DNA of 26,520 nt. It comes from an uncultured Novosphingobium sp. GTDB lineage: Bacteria; Pseudomonadota; Alphaproteobacteria; Sphingomonadales; Sphingomonadaceae. Made by a program: the position numbers and the translations under genes. The notes beneath the pieces are model-generated. The model ran no database searches. It was not told the origin of the DNA and saw only the letters and a list, made by a program, of their open reading frames with translations. Positions 7,834-15,901 of this stretch are shown here, in pieces. Location of the stretch: contig CALKVF010000028.1 of the NCBI GenBank assembly GCA_937996535.1, positions 1-26,520 of the forward strand, given 5' to 3'. The stretch's first letter is position 1. Every line of letters begins with the position of its first letter.

Positions 7834-8970
7834 GTGAAGTTCGATAGGCGCAAATTTGCCGTGGCCCTCACGGCCGTGCTGCTCGCCGGGTGCAAGGTCA
7901 TCCCGACCGCGCCCGGCCCCACCCCGGCCCCGCCGCCAAGCGACACCCTGCCCGCCGACCAGCAGCGCCACCGCGTGGCCCTGCTCGTTCCGCTCAGCGG
8001 CCCCAACGCCGCACTGGGTCAGTCGATCGCCAATGCCACGACCATGGCCCTGCTCGATACCGGCGCGCAGACCATTCGCATCACCACCTATGATACCGCC
8101 ACTGGCCCCGCCGATGCGGTGCGCAAGGCGCTGCACGATGGCAACCGGCTGATCCTCGGGCCGATCCTCGACGGGGACATTTCCACCGCCGCGCAGATCG
8201 CACGGCCGGCCAAGGTGCCGCTGATCACCTACAGCAGCGATGCCGCCGTGGCCGAAAGCGACGTGTTCGTGATGGGCACGGCGCCGGCCACCGCGATCAA
8301 CCGCGTTGTCGGCTTCGCTGGCAGCCACGGCGCGCGGCGCTTTGCCCTGCTCTATCCCGCCGGGGACTATGGCGCGCGGGCCAAGGGCGCGTTCCAGCAA
8401 TCGGTGCTGAAGACCGGCGGCACGCTGGTGGCCAGCGAAAGCTACGAACGCTCGAACACGTCGATCATCAGCGCGGCCCGCAGGCTCAAGGCCAAGGGCG
8501 GCGCTGACGCGATCCTGATCGCCGATGGCGGCCGCTTTGCCGCGATGGCCGCGCCCCAGCTGCGCGGCGCGAAAAGCGATGCCCCGCGCCTGCTCGGCAC
8601 CGAGCTGTGGAGCGGGGAAACCGTGGTCGGCTCCAGCGCGGCACTGCGCGGGGCGTGGTTCGCCGCCGTGTCCGACACCCGCTTTCGCCAGTTCGCCGAT
8701 AGCTACAAGGCCCGGTTCGGCAGCGCGCCCTACCGCGTGGCGACGATGGGCTATGACAGCGTCCTGCTGACCGTGCGGATCGCGCGCGACTGGAAGCCGG
8801 GCACGCCCTTCCCGCTGGCGCGGCTGGCCGACCATGACGGGTTCCTCGGGCTGGACGGCCCGTTCCGCTTTGCCGCCGATGGCAGCGGCGAACGCGCGCT
8901 CGAAGTGCGCGAGGTGCGCAGCGGCGGCGTCAGCATCATCGATACGGCCCCGGCCCGCTTCGCGGACTGA
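7834..8970 (+). CDS. LppC-type lipoprotein, penicillin-binding protein activator family (periplasmic-binding fold)
   Basis: 378 aa from a GTG start at 7834, chosen because AGGAG (7821-7825) lies 8 bases upstream and because it gives a compact lipoprotein signal: KFDRRK, a short hydrophobic run and the lipobox LLAGC with Cys at residue 20. A Pro/Ala-rich tether (PTAPGPTPAPPPS) follows. Then comes a type-1 periplasmic-binding-protein domain starting RVALLVPLSGPNAALGQSIANA, with GPILDGDISTAAQIA and a second lobe (RFALLYPAGDYGARAKGAFQQ). Enterobacterial LpoA has the same fold behind a large TPR domain and activates PBP1A. This protein lacks the TPR half, so activator function is inferred from family and from the rsmI neighbourhood, not shown. 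An amino-acid-binding role is the alternative. Confidence 0.85.
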   Translation: MKFDRRKFAVALTAVLLAGCKVIPTAPGPTPAPPPSDTLPADQQRHRVALLVPLSGPNAALGQSIANATTMALLDTGAQTIRITTYDTATGPADAVRKALHDGNRLILGPILDGDISTAAQIARPAKVPLITYSSDAAVAESDVFVMGTAPATAINRVVGFAGSHGARRFALLYPAGDYGARAKGAFQQSVLKTGGTLVASESYERSNTSIISAARRLKAKGGADAILIADGGRFAAMAAPQLRGAKSDAPRLLGTELWSGETVVGSSAALRGAWFAAVSDTRFRQFADSYKARFGSAPYRVATMGYDSVLLTVRIARDWKPGTPFPLARLADHDGFLGLDGPFRFAADGSGERALEVREVRSGGVSIIDTAPARFAD

Positions 8971-8990
8971 CGATAACCTGATCGGGGTGC

Positions 8991-9020
8991 TTGCGCGGCG
9001 GATTCCGCAGCGCTTATAGC
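8991..9020 (+). promoter_or_regulatory. Candidate parE promoter, -10 adjoining the start codon
   Basis: TTGCGC (8991-8996) and TATAGC (9015-9020) are 18 bases apart. The -10-like box ends 6 bases before the parE ATG at 9027, which would make the mRNA leaderless or nearly so. No Shine-Dalgarno sequence is present in the bases before the ATG. The -35 match is weak (TTG only). Predicted by eye. Confidence 0.35.
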
Positions 9021-9026
9021 TCAGCC

Positions 9027-11024
9027 ATGGCCGACGACCTGTTTGACAAGCTGCCCGCATCCAGCGGCGAGAGCTATGACGGTTCCGCAATCGAAGTGCT
9101 CGAAGGGCTCGAACCCGTTCGGCGCCGGCCCGGCATGTATATCGGCGGCACCGACGAACGCGCGTTCCACCACCTTGCCGCCGAAGTGCTTGACAACGCG
9201 ATGGACGAGGCCGTTGCCGGCCACGCCAACCGCATCGAAGTGCTGCTCGAAGAAGGCAACCGCCTGACCATCACCGACAACGGGCGCGGCATCCCGGTTG
9301 ACGAACACCCCAAGTATCCGGGCAAGTCGGCGCTCGAAGTGATCCTCACCACGCTCCACTCGGGCGGCAAGTTCTCGGGCAAGGCCTATGCCACGTCGGG
9401 CGGTCTGCACGGGGTTGGTGTCAGCGTGGTCAACGCGCTGTCCGCGCTGACCCGGATCGAAGTCGCCCGCAACAAGGAGCTGTGGGCGCAGGAATTCTCG
9501 CGCGGGGTGCCGACCGGGCCGCTTCAGCACCTGGGCGGCACACCCAACCGCCGCGGCACCAGCGTGACCTTCATCCCCGATGCCGAGATCTTTGGCGCCG
9601 AGGCCAAGTTCAAGCCTGCGCGGCTGTTCAAGCTGGTACGCTCGAAGGCCTATCTCTTTGCCGGGGTCGAAATCCGCTGGAAGTGCGCCCCGAGCCTCGC
9701 CAGCGAAGAGGTTCCGGCCGAGGCCGTGTTCCAGTTCCCGGGCGGGCTGGCCGACCACCTCAAGGAACAGATCGGCGCACGCGAATGCGTGACCACCCAG
9801 TTCTTTTCCGGTTCGCAGGATTTCCCGGCGGGCGATGAAGGGCTCGAACAGGGCCGGGTCGAATGGGCTGTCGCTTGGCCGCTGTGGTCGGACGGCGCCT
9901 ACAGCTATTACTGCAACACCATCCCCACGCCCGATGGCGGCACCCACGAAGCGGGCCTGCGCGGCGCGCTGACCAAGGGCATCCGCGCCTTTGCCGAACT
10001 GGTCGGCCAGAAAAAGGCCAAGGACATCACGCCCGAGGACGTGGTCACCGGCAGCGAAGTGATGCTCTCGGTGTTCATCCGCGACCCCCAGTTCCAGAGC
10101 CAGACCAAGGACCGCCTGACCAGCCCCGAGGCCTCGCGCCTCGTTGAAAACGCCGTGCGCGACCACTTCGACCACTTCCTCACCGACAACATGGAGCGCG
10201 GCAAGGCGCTGCTCGGCGCGGTGATGGAACGGATGGATGACCGCCTGCGCCGCAAGCAGGAACGCGAGGTCAAGCGCAAGACCGCGACCAACGCCCGCAA
10301 GCTGCGCCTGCCCGGCAAGCTGACCGATTGCAGCGGCGAAGGCGATGGCGAAACCGAACTGTTCATCGTCGAAGGGGATTCGGCCGGCGGCAGCGCCAAG
10401 CAGGCCCGTGATCGCAAGACCCAGGCGATCCTGCCGATCCGCGGCAAGATCCTCAACGTCGCCAGTGCCACGGCTGACAAGATCCGCGCCAACAGCGAAA
10501 TCGCTGATCTTGGCCTCGCGCTCGGCTGCGGCACCCGCAAGGACTGCAACACCGACAACCTGCGCTACGACCGCGTCATCATCATGACCGACGCCGATGT
10601 CGACGGCGCGCATATCGCCACCCTGCTGATGACCTTCTTCTTCCAGGAGATGCCGGAACTCGTGCGCGGCGGGCACCTCTACCTCGCCCAGCCGCCGCTC
10701 TACCGGCTCACCGCCGGCAAGGAGAGCGCCTATGCCCGCGATGACGCGCACCGTGCCGAACTGGAAGCCACCCAGTTCAAGGGCAAGAAGGTCGAAGTGT
10801 CCCGGTTCAAGGGGCTTGGCGAAATGAACCCGCAGCAGCTGCGCGAAACCACGATGGATCCGGCCAAGCGCGGCCTGCTGCGCATCACTCTGCCGCCTGA
10901 ATACGAAGGCCGGGCGGCAGTGAAGGATCTGGTCGAAAAGCTGATGGGACGCGATCCGGCCCAGCGATTCATGTTCATCCAGAACCGCGCGGGCGAACTC
11001 GATCCCGAGCTGATCGACGCCTGA
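9027..11024 (+). CDS. parE: DNA topoisomerase IV subunit B (ParE)
   Basis: 665 aa. It is the ATPase subunit of topoisomerase IV, which decatenates daughter chromosomes together with ParC. The GHKL ATPase domain shows EVLDNAMDEAV (catalytic E53, Mg-binding N57), ITDNGRGIPVDEHP and YATSGGLHGVGVSVVNALS. The transducer domain follows, then the TOPRIM domain with EGDSAGGSAKQARDRKTQAI (E449), PIRGKILNV and TDADVDGAHI (D522, D524). The end is RFKGLGEMNPQQLRETTMDP and AQRFMFIQNRAGELDPELIDA. The length is short for an alphaproteobacterial GyrB and there is no GyrB-type insert, so ParE is favoured. The ATG at 9027 gives the natural MADDLF start; an in-frame GTG at 8991 lies inside the putative promoter. 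Confidence 0.95.
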   Translation: MADDLFDKLPASSGESYDGSAIEVLEGLEPVRRRPGMYIGGTDERAFHHLAAEVLDNAMDEAVAGHANRIEVLLEEGNRLTITDNGRGIPVDEHPKYPGKSALEVILTTLHSGGKFSGKAYATSGGLHGVGVSVVNALSALTRIEVARNKELWAQEFSRGVPTGPLQHLGGTPNRRGTSVTFIPDAEIFGAEAKFKPARLFKLVRSKAYLFAGVEIRWKCAPSLASEEVPAEAVFQFPGGLADHLKEQIGARECVTTQFFSGSQDFPAGDEGLEQGRVEWAVAWPLWSDGAYSYYCNTIPTPDGGTHEAGLRGALTKGIRAFAELVGQKKAKDITPEDVVTGSEVMLSVFIRDPQFQSQTKDRLTSPEASRLVENAVRDHFDHFLTDNMERGKALLGAVMERMDDRLRRKQEREVKRKTATNARKLRLPGKLTDCSGEGDGETELFIVEGDSAGGSAKQARDRKTQAILPIRGKILNVASATADKIRANSEIADLGLALGCGTRKDCNTDNLRYDRVIIMTDADVDGAHIATLLMTFFFQEMPELVRGGHLYLAQPPLYRLTAGKESAYARDDAHRAELEATQFKGKKVEVSRFKGLGEMNPQQLRETTMDPAKRGLLRITLPPEYEGRAAVKDLVEKLMGRDPAQRFMFIQNRAGELDPELIDA

Positions 11025-11063
11025 TCCCGGCGCCAGCCGCGTTCGACCAACTGGTTCATTGCG

Positions 11064-11098
11064 CTGACAGAAACCGCTGTTACGGTATTACGCGTAAC
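11064..11098 (+). promoter_or_regulatory. Candidate promoter with TTACG half-site repeats before the DUF4139 genes
   Basis: CTGACA (11064-11069) and TATTAC (11086-11091), 16 bases apart, resemble a housekeeping promoter. Overlapping the -10 is a perfect ten-base palindrome TTACGCGTAA (11088-11097). A further TTACG copy lies at 11080-11084, so three half-sites occur within 19 bases. This looks like an operator for a dimeric regulator. A Shine-Dalgarno sequence CGGAG (11106-11110) precedes the ATG at 11118 by 7 bases. By-eye prediction; the regulator is unknown. Confidence 0.4.
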
Positions 11099-11117
11099 CG
11101 GAATTCGGAGCCGCGCC

Positions 11118-12497
11118 ATGCCCCGCCTGACTAAGTCCCGCCTGCCCGTGATCGCTGCCGCATCGCTGATCGCGCTCTCTACCGCCGCCTCGGCCCAGCC
11201 CGGCGTCGACATCACGATCTACGCCGACAATCAGGCGCTGGTGCAGGATGTCCGCACGGTGACCTTCACGGGCGAGCGCCAGCGGATCGAGTTCAAGAAC
11301 GTCTCGGCCCAGATCCGCCCCGAAACGGCCAGCCTCGCCGCTTCCGACATGGCGGTGATCGAGCAGAACTTCGACTATGACCTGCTCTCGCCCGCCAAGA
11401 TTATGGAAAATGCGGTCGGGCAGACCATCACCCTGGTCCGCACCAATCCCGCGACCGGCGCCGAAACGCGTGAGCAGGCCGTGGTGCTGGCTGCCAACGG
11501 CGGGGTCGTGCTGCAAATCGGCAACCGCATCGAAGTGCTGCGCGACGATGGCCTGCCGGTGCGGGTGATCTTTGACCACGTCCCTTCGAACATGCGCGCC
11601 GACCCCACGCTTTCGGTCACGGTTCAAGCCGCACCCGGCACGCGCGAGGCGGCGCTGCGCTATCTGACGCCGGGGCTTGGCTGGCGCGCGGATTACGTTG
11701 CCCTGTTCGATGAGGCCAAGGGCGCGATCGATGTTCAAGGCTGGGTCACGTTGACCAACAATTCAGGCACGACCTACCAGAACGCCAATACCGTGCTGGT
11801 CGCGGGTAATCCCCGCCTGATCGATCAGGGGAATGACTATCGCCGCGGCGATGACACCATGGTTGAGCCCGGCACCGAAAGCGGCACGCGCGAGCGGCTG
11901 GGTGACTATTACCTCTACCCGCTGGCAGAGCGCACCACGATCGCCAATCTCCAGACCAAGCAGGTCAGCTTCCTCGACGTCCACGGCGCGCCCGCAACCC
12001 ATGGTTATGAGGCGCGGTTCGGCTGGCTGCAGACTTCGGATCAACCGATCAGCGCGGCCACGGTCTATCAGTTCAGCAATTCGGCCAAGGGCGGACTTGG
12101 TGATCAGCTCCCCGCCGGGATCGTGCGCTTTTACCTCAAGGATTCGCGCGGGGCCGCCCAGTTCATCGGTGAACACGCGATCGGCCATACCCCGATGGGA
12201 TCGAAGCTGGCGATCAGCACCGGCGATGCTTTTGACGTCAAGGTCCAGCCCGTAGTCGAAAGCCGCAGCAAGACCGGCAAGAACCGCTGGTCGACCGCGA
12301 TGCGCTACACCCTCTCGAATGCCCTGCCCAAGCCGGTAACGGTGCGGGTCGTGCAATCGGGCCTGTGGGGCGACACCAAGGTGGCAAGCGAAAGCCAGAA
12401 GAGCGAACGGCTCGACGCAGACTCGGTCGCCTGGAACGTCACCGTTCCCGCCAACGGCAAGACCGACCTCAACGCCACATTCGATTCGCGTTACTGA
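11118..12497 (+). CDS. Secreted DUF4139 domain-containing protein (first of a tandem pair)
   Basis: 459 aa with a clear Sec signal peptide: basic start (MPRLTKSR), hydrophobic core and cleavage after ASA at residue 26. The mature protein begins VDITIYADNQALVQDVRTVTF, the pattern of DUF4139/MuiA-like beta-rich proteins. The DUF4139 part runs from about residue 175 (YLTPGLGWRADYVALFD, GWVTLTNNSGTTYQNANTVLVAG) to the end. The motif YYLYPLAERTTIANLQTKQVSFLD is shared with the next gene (LKLYRVPERTTIAARQMKQTRLVD), so the two are paralogues. Function is not known; the sequence indicates a periplasmic or outer-surface beta-sandwich protein. It is the first gene of a two-gene unit, with a plausible promoter upstream. 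No catalytic motif is recognised. Confidence 0.85.
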   Translation: MPRLTKSRLPVIAAASLIALSTAASAQPGVDITIYADNQALVQDVRTVTFTGERQRIEFKNVSAQIRPETASLAASDMAVIEQNFDYDLLSPAKIMENAVGQTITLVRTNPATGAETREQAVVLAANGGVVLQIGNRIEVLRDDGLPVRVIFDHVPSNMRADPTLSVTVQAAPGTREAALRYLTPGLGWRADYVALFDEAKGAIDVQGWVTLTNNSGTTYQNANTVLVAGNPRLIDQGNDYRRGDDTMVEPGTESGTRERLGDYYLYPLAERTTIANLQTKQVSFLDVHGAPATHGYEARFGWLQTSDQPISAATVYQFSNSAKGGLGDQLPAGIVRFYLKDSRGAAQFIGEHAIGHTPMGSKLAISTGDAFDVKVQPVVESRSKTGKNRWSTAMRYTLSNALPKPVTVRVVQSGLWGDTKVASESQKSERLDADSVAWNVTVPANGKTDLNATFDSRY

Positions 12498-12510
12498 CGG
12501 CAGGCCGCGC

Positions 12511-14154
12511 GTGCGCCGACTCCTGATCTCCGCCCTCAGCGCGATGCTGATCGCCCCTCCGGCCCTGGCCGGCGAGGTGGCAGCCTCCGCGCCCAGCGAC
12601 GTGTCGGTCACGGTATACCGAGCGCCGGCGCGCAGTGCCGGATCGATCAGCCTCGATACGCTGGGCGGTTTTGCGGTAATTACCGAAACCCGCACGGTCA
12701 CCCTGCCCGCCGGGGAAAGCGAACTGCGCTTTGAAGGGGTCGCCGATGGCATCATCCCGGCGAGCGCGATCGTGGCTGGGCTGCCTGGCGGAGTGATCGA
12801 AAAGAACCGCAACGCGGTCCTCCTCTCCCCCTCGGCGCTGGCCCGCGCCGCTGTGGGCAAGGACTTGATCCTGCGGCGCACCGACCGCGCCACCGGCAAG
12901 GTCCGGCTGGTTCCCGCCACGCTGGTGTCCGCAACGCAGGACGGCGTGGTGTTCAAGACCGCAGCGGGCAACGAGGCGCTGCAATGCTCCGGTCTGCCCG
13001 AAACCTTCAGCTATGGCCGCGGCGGCGAAGGGCTTTATGCCCAGCCCACGCTCAGCGTCAAAACCCGCACCCGCCGGGTGACCACCGCACAGGTCACACT
13101 GACTTACATCGCCGAAAATTTCGATTGGTCGGCGAACTATACCGCGCACCTTTCGCCCGATGGCACGACGCTTGATCTGGGCGGGTGGATCACGCTGGCC
13201 AACGGCAATTCGGTGACGCTCGCCAATGCCCGCACCCAGATCGTCGCGGGCGGGCTCAACCGCGAATATGTCCGCCGGTTCATGAGCGCCGAGCCGCAGG
13301 TCGTGGCGCAGTGCTGGCCGGCGCAGACCACCAGCGACGTGCCGCTGCGCCCCGACCGCCCCTATGAACTGGTCCATCCGTGGATGCCGGGCGACCGCCG
13401 TCTGGCCGAGGAGATCATGGTCACCGCGCAGCGCGCCAAGGGCGTGCGCTATGACATGGCCGTGCCAGCCCCGGTGATGGCCATGGCCCCGCCCCCACCG
13501 CCTGCGCCCGAGCAGCTCGGCGATCTCAAGCTCTACCGCGTGCCCGAGCGCACGACCATTGCCGCGCGGCAGATGAAGCAGACCCGGTTGGTCGATCAGC
13601 CGGGGGTTCCGCTCGAACGGATTTACCGGATCAGCACCCAGGCGGCGAACCACTATGCGCCCGAGCAGATGTTCACTGCGCTCGCCCTGCTGCGCACCCG
13701 CAACGACAAGGAGCACAAGCTGGGCCTGCCGCTGCCCGCCGGTGCTTTCGTGGTCGAGCAGGATCATTGGGGCCGCACCATGCTGCTTGGCCAGCCGGTG
13801 CTACGCGACACGGCGGAGGGCGAAAAGCTGGAACTGGCGCTCGGCGCGGCGCCCGATGTCACCGCGCGCCGCCGCACGCTGCGCCGCGATCCCAAGGCAC
13901 CCAGCAGCGATCCCGCAGACCTGACGGCCGAGATGCTGGCGCTGTGGCGCAGCGGAACCAGCGTCGAGGAATTCACGCTCAGCAATGCCGCCGATCATCC
14001 GGTGCGGCTTGAACTGAAGCTCCAGCTCCAAGGCACTGCCAAGGTGCGCCGCGCCAGCCTGCCGCTCGACAAGGAGGACAGCCAGCCGATCCTGCGCATC
14101 GACCTTCCCGCCAACAGCGTGACCCGGCTGCACTACACCGTCGATCCGAACTGA
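12511..14154 (+). CDS. Secreted DUF4139-like protein (second of a tandem pair)
   Basis: 547 aa from a GTG at 12511, 13 bases after the previous stop. The N-terminus MRRLLISALSAMLIAPPALA is a Sec signal peptide with probable cleavage after ALA at residue 20. The layout matches the upstream paralogue: N-terminal beta region (VSVTVYRAPARSAGS), then YIAENFDWSANYTAHLSPDG and GGWITLANGNSVTLANARTQIVAGG, then the shared PERTTIAARQMKQ motif. It is longer because of an insertion around residues 270-345 containing Cys (QCWPAQ), EEIMVTAQRA (residues 300-309) and a Pro-rich run MAMAPPPPPAPEQ. EEIMVTAQ resembles the EIVVTAQ segment at the mature N-terminus of many sphingomonad TonB-dependent receptors. Function is unknown; export and co-transcription with its paralogue are the supported points. 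Confidence 0.82.
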   Translation: MRRLLISALSAMLIAPPALAGEVAASAPSDVSVTVYRAPARSAGSISLDTLGGFAVITETRTVTLPAGESELRFEGVADGIIPASAIVAGLPGGVIEKNRNAVLLSPSALARAAVGKDLILRRTDRATGKVRLVPATLVSATQDGVVFKTAAGNEALQCSGLPETFSYGRGGEGLYAQPTLSVKTRTRRVTTAQVTLTYIAENFDWSANYTAHLSPDGTTLDLGGWITLANGNSVTLANARTQIVAGGLNREYVRRFMSAEPQVVAQCWPAQTTSDVPLRPDRPYELVHPWMPGDRRLAEEIMVTAQRAKGVRYDMAVPAPVMAMAPPPPPAPEQLGDLKLYRVPERTTIAARQMKQTRLVDQPGVPLERIYRISTQAANHYAPEQMFTALALLRTRNDKEHKLGLPLPAGAFVVEQDHWGRTMLLGQPVLRDTAEGEKLELALGAAPDVTARRRTLRRDPKAPSSDPADLTAEMLALWRSGTSVEEFTLSNAADHPVRLELKLQLQGTAKVRRASLPLDKEDSQPILRIDLPANSVTRLHYTVDPN

Positions 14155-14230
14155 TTGCGACTTGCAACCGGCTGCGGCTGCACCTATCCCCTACCGCTTA
14201 ATTGCACGATTAAAAGAGCGGGGAGGATCC

Positions 14231-15073
14231 ATGCGCTTCGAAGGCACCAGCGATTATGTGGCAACCGACGATCTCAAGGTTGCGGTCAACGCGGCGGTTC
14301 TGCTGCGCCGTCCGCTTCTGGTGAAGGGGGAGCCCGGCACCGGCAAGACCGTGCTGGCCCACCAGATTTCCAAGGCGCTCGATGCCCCGCTGATCGAATG
14401 GCACGTCAAGTCGACGACCAAGGCGCAGCAGGGCCTCTACGAATACGACGCAGTGGCCCGCCTGCGCGATGGCCAGCTGGGCGACGAGCGCGTCCACGAC
14501 ATCAAGAACTACATCAAGAAGGGCAAGCTGTGGGAAGCCTTTACCGCGCCAAAGCTGCCCGTCCTGCTGATCGACGAAATCGACAAGGCGGATATCGAGT
14601 TCCCGAACGACCTGCTTCAGGAACTCGATCGGATGAGCTTCGACGTTTACGAAACGCGTGAGACGATCGCGGCCAAGGAACGCCCGATCGTGGTGATCAC
14701 CTCGAACAACGAAAAGGAACTGCCCGACGCGTTCCTGCGCCGGTGCTTCTTCCACTATATCAAGTTCCCCGACCGCGACACGATGCAGGCGATCATCGAC
14801 GTGCACTTCCCCGGCATCCAGAAGACCCTGGTGGCGAAGGCAATGGACGTGTTCTACGAAGTGCGCGACGTGCCGGGGCTGAAGAAGAAGCCCTCGACCA
14901 GCGAACTGCTCGACTGGCTCAAGCTGCTGCTGAACGAGGACATGCCGCTCGACGTGCTCCAGCAGAAGGATCCGACCAAGGCGATCCCGCCGCTGCACGG
15001 AGCGCTGCTCAAGAACGAGCAGGACGTGATGCTGTTCGAACGCCTCGCCTTCATGGCGCGGCGCCAGAACTGA
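14231..15073 (+). CDS. MoxR family AAA+ ATPase
   Basis: 280 aa. AAA+ elements seen are Walker A GEPGTGKT (residues 33-40), Walker B VLLIDEIDKAD with D115-E116, sensor-1-like VVITSNNEKELPDAFLRRC with the arginine finger region, and a C-terminal lid ending in LFERLAFMARRQN. MoxR ATPases act with VWA-domain proteins as chaperones for metal insertion or complex assembly. The natural partner is the CoxE-like VWA protein at 16807, two genes downstream. The ATG at 14231 is chosen for GGAGG at 14222-14226; the open frame upstream of it has no conserved sequence. The gene ends in front of a strong hairpin terminator, so it is probably not co-transcribed with the VWA gene. Confidence 0.93.
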   Translation: MRFEGTSDYVATDDLKVAVNAAVLLRRPLLVKGEPGTGKTVLAHQISKALDAPLIEWHVKSTTKAQQGLYEYDAVARLRDGQLGDERVHDIKNYIKKGKLWEAFTAPKLPVLLIDEIDKADIEFPNDLLQELDRMSFDVYETRETIAAKERPIVVITSNNEKELPDAFLRRCFFHYIKFPDRDTMQAIIDVHFPGIQKTLVAKAMDVFYEVRDVPGLKKKPSTSELLDWLKLLLNEDMPLDVLQQKDPTKAIPPLHGALLKNEQDVMLFERLAFMARRQN

Positions 15074-15087
15074 TCAACAACCCAAAC

Positions 15088-15119
15088 GAAACCCCCTCCT
15101 CAACCGAGGAGGAGGTTTC
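15088..15119. terminator. Bidirectional terminator between moxR and the LigF-like gene
   Basis: Two 14-base arms (15088-15101 and 15106-15119) pair with one C-A mismatch and a four-base loop, AACC. The left arm begins GAAACC and the right arm ends GGTTTC, so each strand has an A-run before the stem and a T-run at its end, as in rho-independent terminators. It lies in the 56-base gap between two convergent genes and probably serves both. Confidence 0.75.
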
Positions 15120-15129
15120 AACAGGGCGA

Positions 15130-15870
15130 TCAATCTTGCGGCTTCAGGCTTTCCATCGGCACTTCGGCATACATCTGCTTGACCGCCGGACGCGCGGCGA
15201 TCTGTTCGATCCAGCGCAGCAGGTGGGGCGTGTCGCTGGGGTTGACCAGTTCGGAGAACCCGAACTGCATCCCGCCCGCGATCGCATAGTTGCAGATGTC
15301 AGCGAGGCTATACATCCCGCCCGCGAGCCATTCGTTATTGGCGAGATGATCGTCGAGGCGGCGGACCGAAACGGCGATCTTGCGTATTTCCTCGTCCAGC
15401 ATGTCCTGCGGGAAGCCGTCGCGTGCGCGGCGCCATTTGACCTGCTGTTCGGGGATGGGAATGGCCTTCACGCGTTCTTCGAACTCTTCTGCCGAAATTG
15501 CCTTGGCCATCTGGCTGACCATGCGCGACCAGCCGATGGTCGAGACGCACCAGCAGAAGTATTCGTCGACCCACTTGGTCCAGACGCGCATCTGGGCGCG
15601 GCCATAGCTGTCAGCGGGGCGCAGCGTGACGGCAGTGGGATATTCGTCTTCCAGGTATTCGCAGATCACCGTGGATTCGGTGATGACCTTGTCGCCATCG
15701 ACCAGCGCGGGCACCTGCCCGTTGGGGTTGATCGCCTTGAACCAGTCCTGATGATGCTCGAACTGCGCGGGATTGAGCCGGCGCCCTTCAAACGGCAGAC
15801 CCTTTTCGTAAAGCGTCAGCAAGGGCTTGAGCGAGTTGGCACCGGGTCCGAAACTGTAAAGCTTGAGCAT
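15130..15870 (-). CDS. LigF-like glutathione S-transferase (beta-aryl etherase homologue)
   Basis: 246 aa from the ATG at 15870; AGAGAGGA lies about 10 bases upstream. The frame is open further upstream, but the family start is MLKLYSFGPGANSLKPL. The thioredoxin-like domain has the glutathione-binding NPNGQVPAL (residues 48-56) and the ESTVICEYLED motif (65-75). The helical domain has RVWTKWVDEYFCWCVSTIGW (95-114) and later PIPEQQVKWRRARDGFPQDM. From memory, these segments match LigF of Sphingobium SYK-6, which uses glutathione to cleave the beta-O-4 ether bond of lignin-derived ketones. Closeness is recalled, not computed. No ligD, ligE or ligG-like gene is nearby. It is convergent with moxR and divergent from the DUF817 gene, with a palindrome in the shared promoter region. 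Confidence 0.88.
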   Translation of the reverse strand: MLKLYSFGPGANSLKPLLTLYEKGLPFEGRRLNPAQFEHHQDWFKAINPNGQVPALVDGDKVITESTVICEYLEDEYPTAVTLRPADSYGRAQMRVWTKWVDEYFCWCVSTIGWSRMVSQMAKAISAEEFEERVKAIPIPEQQVKWRRARDGFPQDMLDEEIRKIAVSVRRLDDHLANNEWLAGGMYSLADICNYAIAGGMQFGFSELVNPSDTPHLLRWIEQIAARPAVKQMYAEVPMESLKPQD

Positions 15871-15901
15871 TTTCGCAGCATCCTCTCTGTTTGCGCGCAG
15901 C

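Noticed and set aside
7717..9090. Long minus-strand open frame opposite the LppC-type gene
   Set aside because: It is antisense to the lipoprotein gene and overlaps rsmI; no ribosome-binding site or domain supports it.
9021..10751. Long minus-strand open frame opposite parE
   Set aside because: It lies wholly antisense to a complete, motif-rich ParE and its translation has low-complexity Gly/Ala/Arg composition without recognisable domains, as expected of GC-rich shadow frames.
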